Positions 19,461-22,699 of a stretch of 22,699 nt of DNA are shown in pieces. Made by a program: the position numbers and the translations under genes. Positions within the stretch are counted from its first letter, which is position 1; every line of letters begins with the position of its first letter. The notes under the pieces were generated by a model, which was not told the origin of the DNA, did no database searches, and saw nothing but the letters and a program-made list of their open reading frames with translations. Source of the DNA: a virus; IMG/VR virus record IMGVR_UViG_3300024252_000090, positions 1 through 22,699 of that record; one strand, 5' to 3'.

Positions 19461-22400
19461 CTAATCGCCTTCAAAGAAGCTTGTTGTTAGTTCCCACAAA
19501 GCTGTACCAACAGCCGTAGCATTATCTGCTTTAATACCCATAGATTTCAATAACTGATCATTCTCATTTCCCAATGTAGCAATAAGTAATTGAGTCTGTC
19601 TACTCTTACCTTGCTCACCTTCTAAAAACTCCCATTGAGCATTATCTCGTGTCTCTTGCCATAGTTTAGACATGGCATCACTGGAGAGATTAAAAGCATT
19701 GATAGCGTTGGCTTGATTAACAGCATTGATACCTGCCGTATCAGCAGTATTCATATTTCTACGCCATTGAACATTACTGGAATCAATTTGATATTCCATA
19801 GAAGCGTTGAAAGATTCTCTTTGGAACTCTACTTGTTCCTCAAATTGCATTAAAGATTTATATAGTTCTGTATTATAAAGCTCTATTGCTTGATCATTAT
19901 TGGCTTCAATAGCCAAAGCTTTATTCTTTTCAGTAGCATTAAACATCTCCATACTATCATCTCTAGCTTTATTATTAAGCTCAATGTTAGATTGTAAAGT
20001 AGAAATAAATTTATTTATATCATTTTCAGTAGAGGAAGCAAATTGTTTAGCTGCATTCTCCACCGCTACATTACTTAATAGTACTTGTTGAGACCATTGA
20101 TCATTGAGAATCTCAGCTTGTTGACTATTACTTAAATTAGCTATATCTAGTTGTAAGAAATGTTTAGCATTCTCTACCTGTGCTTGTTGACTATTACTTA
20201 AATCAGTCATATCTAAAGCAGCCATGTTAGTGGCATTAAGCATAGCTCCTTGCTGTCTATTACTTAGATCTGTAACTGTCATGGTTTGTAAGAACTTACT
20301 ATTAGCTAACTCTACTTGTTGATTGAGATCTAACGTCTTAAGATCAATATTCAACTCTGCTTGTGCATTAAAGGTAGCTGCTTGTTGAGCGTTACTTAAA
20401 TTAGCAATGCCCATCTGTTGGGCAAGTTCAGTATTATATTTACCTACCTCAACTCTAGATTGAAATTCAGCTAAAGCAGTCTGCTGATCTACTGTCATCT
20501 GATCTCTACTAGCTTCATTAAGAGCTGCAAGGTTAGCAAACTCTACCTTACCTTCCATATCAAGGTTAACTAACTTAACATCTTGACTTAGTTGTTGAAA
20601 GAACTTATCTGAATCTACAGTTGCTTGCCATTGAGATAAATTACTTTGTTGTTCAGTAGAGAACTGTGCTCTAAAAGAAGTATTCTTCTCAGCCATTACA
20701 GCTAAATCTACGTTAGTAGTAACATCTAAGTTCTTAAACTCTAAGGCTTGTGCTAGCTGTGTATTGAACTGACCATTAGATACTTTAGTCTGATATTCAG
20801 CCAAAGCAGACTGTTGGTCCACATTCATCTGATCTCTACTAGCTTCATTAAGAGCTGAAAGGTTAGCAAACTCTACCTTACCTTCCATATCAAGATTAGC
20901 TAACTTAATCTGAGTCCCTAACTGCTGAAAGAACTTATCTGAATCTACAGTTGCTTGCCACTCTAAGACAGCTTCTTGTTGATCAATACTGAATGTCTCT
21001 CTAAAGGCTTCATTCTTAGCTTGCATATTAGCCAAAGCTACATTAGTAGTTACATCTAAGTTCTTAAAGTTAAGAGCTTGTGCTAGTTGTGTATTGAACT
21101 GACCATTAGATACTTTAGATTGGAACTCAGTAAGAGATTTCTTCTCTTCAAAAGTCATAGAAGCTAGATCAGCTTGTGACTTAGCTTGTAGGTTAGCAAA
21201 CTCTACCTTACCTTCCATATCAAGATTAGCTAGTTCCATTTGCTGTTGGAACTGTTCATTATTAGCTACAAAGTTTACATATTGATTAAGTTTACCTAGA
21301 CGTAGCTGATTCTCTACAGACATATTAGCAGCATCAGCAGTATTCAAAGCACTGAGATTCGCCAGCTCTAACTGTAGATCATTACTTAGATTAACTTGAG
21401 TCATCTGCTGAGCAAAGTCAGCATTCTTAACCTTAAAGTTAATTAGAGTCTCATACTCTTTCAGTTCTTGTTGTGCATCAAAAGTAAACTGCTCACTCTG
21501 AGACTGATTCATAGCTCTCAAGTTTTCTACTCGTATTGACTGCTCATTAGTCAAGTTAGCCATGCGAATATCTTGAGTTAAGTTAGCTTGTAACTCATTA
21601 GCTCTTTGTTGATTATCTTGATTCTTGTTTGCTTGTAACTGCAAAGTTTGTGCGTTGCTTTGTGCAATAGGAGTAGCAGCAGTAATGATAGCATTAAATA
21701 ATGAGTCTCTAGCAATAGAGGATCGACCCATACCTCTAGCAGCAAGGGCAGCATCTACTTTCTCTACAGCAGGTCTTGCCCATGTAGGTATCTCATTATT
21801 CTCTAAAGGCTCTAGAAGAGTTTCTAGTTGACTAGACACTAATGCTTCTATAGGCATTTGAGCAATAGCAGCAATTACTTTAGGGTCATCTAAGTCATCT
21901 AAGGCTGCTTCACCTTGAGTGATTTCTCTTACCGCTTCCCCTACTTTATCTGAGCCAGAAACTACCGATGCAGTGCCTCCTGTGATAGCTCCTATAGTAG
22001 CTGCATAATTAGCGGGAGCAGTACTGTCTAAGATCTTGTTAATCTCTCCTTCAGTAATATGAGCAGCCTCACCTAAGATCTCAGTATCAATTGTAGAGAC
22101 TTGCTTAGCTACATCAGCAACATTACTATTTATTTCGTTAGTAGAACCTTGAGCCACTTCTGCAGTAGTAGTAGCAGTCTTTCTAGTAGCTACTTCTCCT
22201 ACTTCACCTATAGCAATCTGAGAAGGTCCTTCAGCTATTAGATCTTTAGTAACAGTATCTACTAACCTAGTAACACCTGTTACAGGGTCTTGTATAATAT
22301 TAACTGACCGACCTGCTTGAGTAGCTTGAGTAAAAGCAGACTTCAATTCAGGAGTTTGTAAGTCGTTAATAGTAAGTTTATCAGGTCCTTCAGCTTCTAA

Positions 22401-22699
22401 GGTTTTATCAATAGTCGTTACATCCCTTGTAACACCTTCTACATCTGTAATAGGTTCTACCTGCTCTGCTTTACCTTCAGCACCTTCCATAGTTACGTCT
22501 GTAATAGATGTTTGTTCTTCAGCAAGAGCCGCTACTTCGCCAGCTTTTGCTCTTTTAGCTGCTTCGGCTTCTGCGGTAAGACCTTCTGATTTAACTTCTT
22601 CTACTTGTTGAGTAAGAGTATCTTTTGTCTGTGCTTGAGTTAAAGCTTCATCTCTTTGTACATCACTAATAGTTTTGACATTATCTTCATAAGTTTTAG
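19461..22699 (-). CDS. Very long virion rod protein with 55- and 22-residue repeats (N-terminus outside window)
   Basis: The frame stays open through the right edge. The first internal ATG is at 22488-22490, but 69 more codons (A/E/Q/T-rich) lie upstream without a stop, so at least 1078 residues are encoded. Numbered from that ATG, residues 1-300 are variable, with a duplicated (L)xAEGP segment (31 and 84) and a Gly/Ala stretch (165-180). From residue 312 the motif (A/V/K)NL(D/S/T) recurs at 312, 367, 422, 477, 532, 587, 642 and 697, exactly 55 residues apart, then every 22 residues to 807. Both are multiples of 11, as in hendecad coiled coils. The C-terminal about 200 residues are Asn/Gln-rich helices. 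I infer a long fibrous virion component (tail fibre stalk, internal core or tape-like protein). No enzymatic motif is seen. Confidence 0.7.
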   Translation of the reverse strand, partial: KTYEDNVKTISDVQRDEALTQAQTKDTLTQQVEEVKSEGLTAEAEAAKRAKAGEVAALAEEQTSITDVTMEGAEGKAEQVEPITDVEGVTRDVTTIDKTLEAEGPDKLTINDLQTPELKSAFTQATQAGRSVNIIQDPVTGVTRLVDTVTKDLIAEGPSQIAIGEVGEVATRKTATTTAEVAQGSTNEINSNVADVAKQVSTIDTEILGEAAHITEGEINKILDSTAPANYAATIGAITGGTASVVSGSDKVGEAVREITQGEAALDDLDDPKVIAAIAQMPIEALVSSQLETLLEPLENNEIPTWARPAVEKVDAALAARGMGRSSIARDSLFNAIITAATPIAQSNAQTLQLQANKNQDNQQRANELQANLTQDIRMANLTNEQSIRVENLRAMNQSQSEQFTFDAQQELKEYETLINFKVKNADFAQQMTQVNLSNDLQLELANLSALNTADAANMSVENQLRLGKLNQYVNFVANNEQFQQQMELANLDMEGKVEFANLQAKSQADLASMTFEEKKSLTEFQSKVSNGQFNTQLAQALNFKNLDVTTNVALANMQAKNEAFRETFSIDQQEAVLEWQATVDSDKFFQQLGTQIKLANLDMEGKVEFANLSALNEASRDQMNVDQQSALAEYQTKVSNGQFNTQLAQALEFKNLDVTTNVDLAVMAEKNTSFRAQFSTEQQSNLSQWQATVDSDKFFQQLSQDVKLVNLDMEGKVEFANLAALNEASRDQMTVDQQTALAEFQSRVEVGKYNTELAQQMGIANLSNAQQAATFNAQAELNIDLKTLDLNQQVELANSKFLQTMTVTDLSNRQQGAMLNATNMAALDMTDLSNSQQAQVENAKHFLQLDIANLSNSQQAEILNDQWSQQVLLSNVAVENAAKQFASSTENDINKFISTLQSNIELNNKARDDSMEMFNATEKNKALAIEANNDQAIELYNTELYKSLMQFEEQVEFQRESFNASMEYQIDSSNVQWRRNMNTADTAGINAVNQANAINAFNLSSDAMSKLWQETRDNAQWEFLEGEQGKSRQTQLLIATLGNENDQLLKSMGIKADNATAVGTALWELTTSFFEGD
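20073..21557 (-). repeat. Protein repeat array: eight 55-residue spacings then 22-residue units
   Basis: The NL/DL landmark positions in the long virion protein are spaced 55 residues seven times in a row, then 22 residues five times, with no insertion or deletion. 55 is five and 22 is two hendecads, pointing to a continuous right-handed-type coiled-coil rod. Confidence 0.88.
20461..21235 (-). repeat. 330-bp near-identical tandem DNA repeat
   Basis: Words such as GGTTAGCAAACTCTACCTTA occur at 20531, 20861 and 21191, and GAATCTACAGTTGCTTGCCA at 20611 and 20941. GTATTGAACTGACCATTAGA occurs at 20761 and 21091. All are exactly 330 bases apart. The unit equals two 55-residue protein repeats and points to recent duplication of a double unit. 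Confidence 0.92.

Noticed and set aside
20461-21235. CRISPR-like or transposon-like repeat array
   Set aside because: The 330-base repeats are contiguous coding sequence in one long open frame, without spacers, inverted ends or a transposase.
1-22699. tRNA genes, integrase and attachment site
   Set aside because: I saw no cloverleaf-like sequence with a T-arm consensus and no recombinase motifs, so lysogeny is not supported by this window alone.

Overview
The window is an AT-rich piece of a tailed-phage genome, most likely a podovirus with a T7-type replication module infecting a Gram-negative bacterium. The reasons are a T7 gp4-like primase-helicase followed by a T7 gp5-like DNA polymerase, tightly packed and often overlapping genes, and a block of large virion and DNA-ejection-type proteins. 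Several virion proteins (a hendecad-repeat rod, a Lys/Val amphipathic membrane protein, a small protein with a 'WEKPP' motif) resemble proteins I associate with marine podoviruses. That link is from memory and is not proven here. No RNA polymerase, integrase, terminase, portal, capsid or tRNA gene is visible in the window.

Bases 1-11975 (+ strand) hold the early/middle metabolic operon. It opens with the tail of an unknown gene and a 28-codon gene. An RNA-repair-like pair follows: a calcineurin-type phosphoesterase and an Rnl2-family RNA ligase. Next come primase-helicase, a 32-residue membrane peptide, family A DNA polymerase, an FmdB-type zinc ribbon protein, two small unknowns, a Cas4/RecB-like exonuclease that probably replaces T7 gene 6, a GIY-YIG-like endonuclease, two small proteins, a DUF3310 (T7 gp1.7-like) protein, a class II (B12-dependent) ribonucleotide reductase, an endonuclease VII-type HNH nuclease, an AT-hook protein, a small Cys/Lys-rich protein, a divergent ThyX-like protein, a small membrane protein and one more unknown. 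Together they cover DNA unwinding, priming, synthesis, end processing, branch cutting and dNTP supply. Many junctions are 4- or 8-base stop/start overlaps, so translation is probably coupled.

Bases 11976-12341 form an independent cassette. It has a consensus sigma70 promoter with an extended -10 and a perfect 9-bp inverted repeat over the -10, a 76-residue exported protein with a TPR-like hairpin, and a strong intrinsic terminator. This looks like a 'moron' or regulated host-interaction gene, and it is the most interesting element of the window.

Bases 12342-22699 (- strand) carry virion genes converging on the same terminator. In transcription order they are a very long rod protein (N-terminus beyond the right edge) with exact 55-residue and then 22-residue repeats, a membrane-active Lys/Val/Gly-rich protein, a 168-residue virion protein, a 600-residue coiled-coil protein, a 712-residue internal/ejection-type protein, and a 474-residue protein ending in a lytic-transglycosylase-like domain. 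No gene-free stretch exceeds 300 bases.
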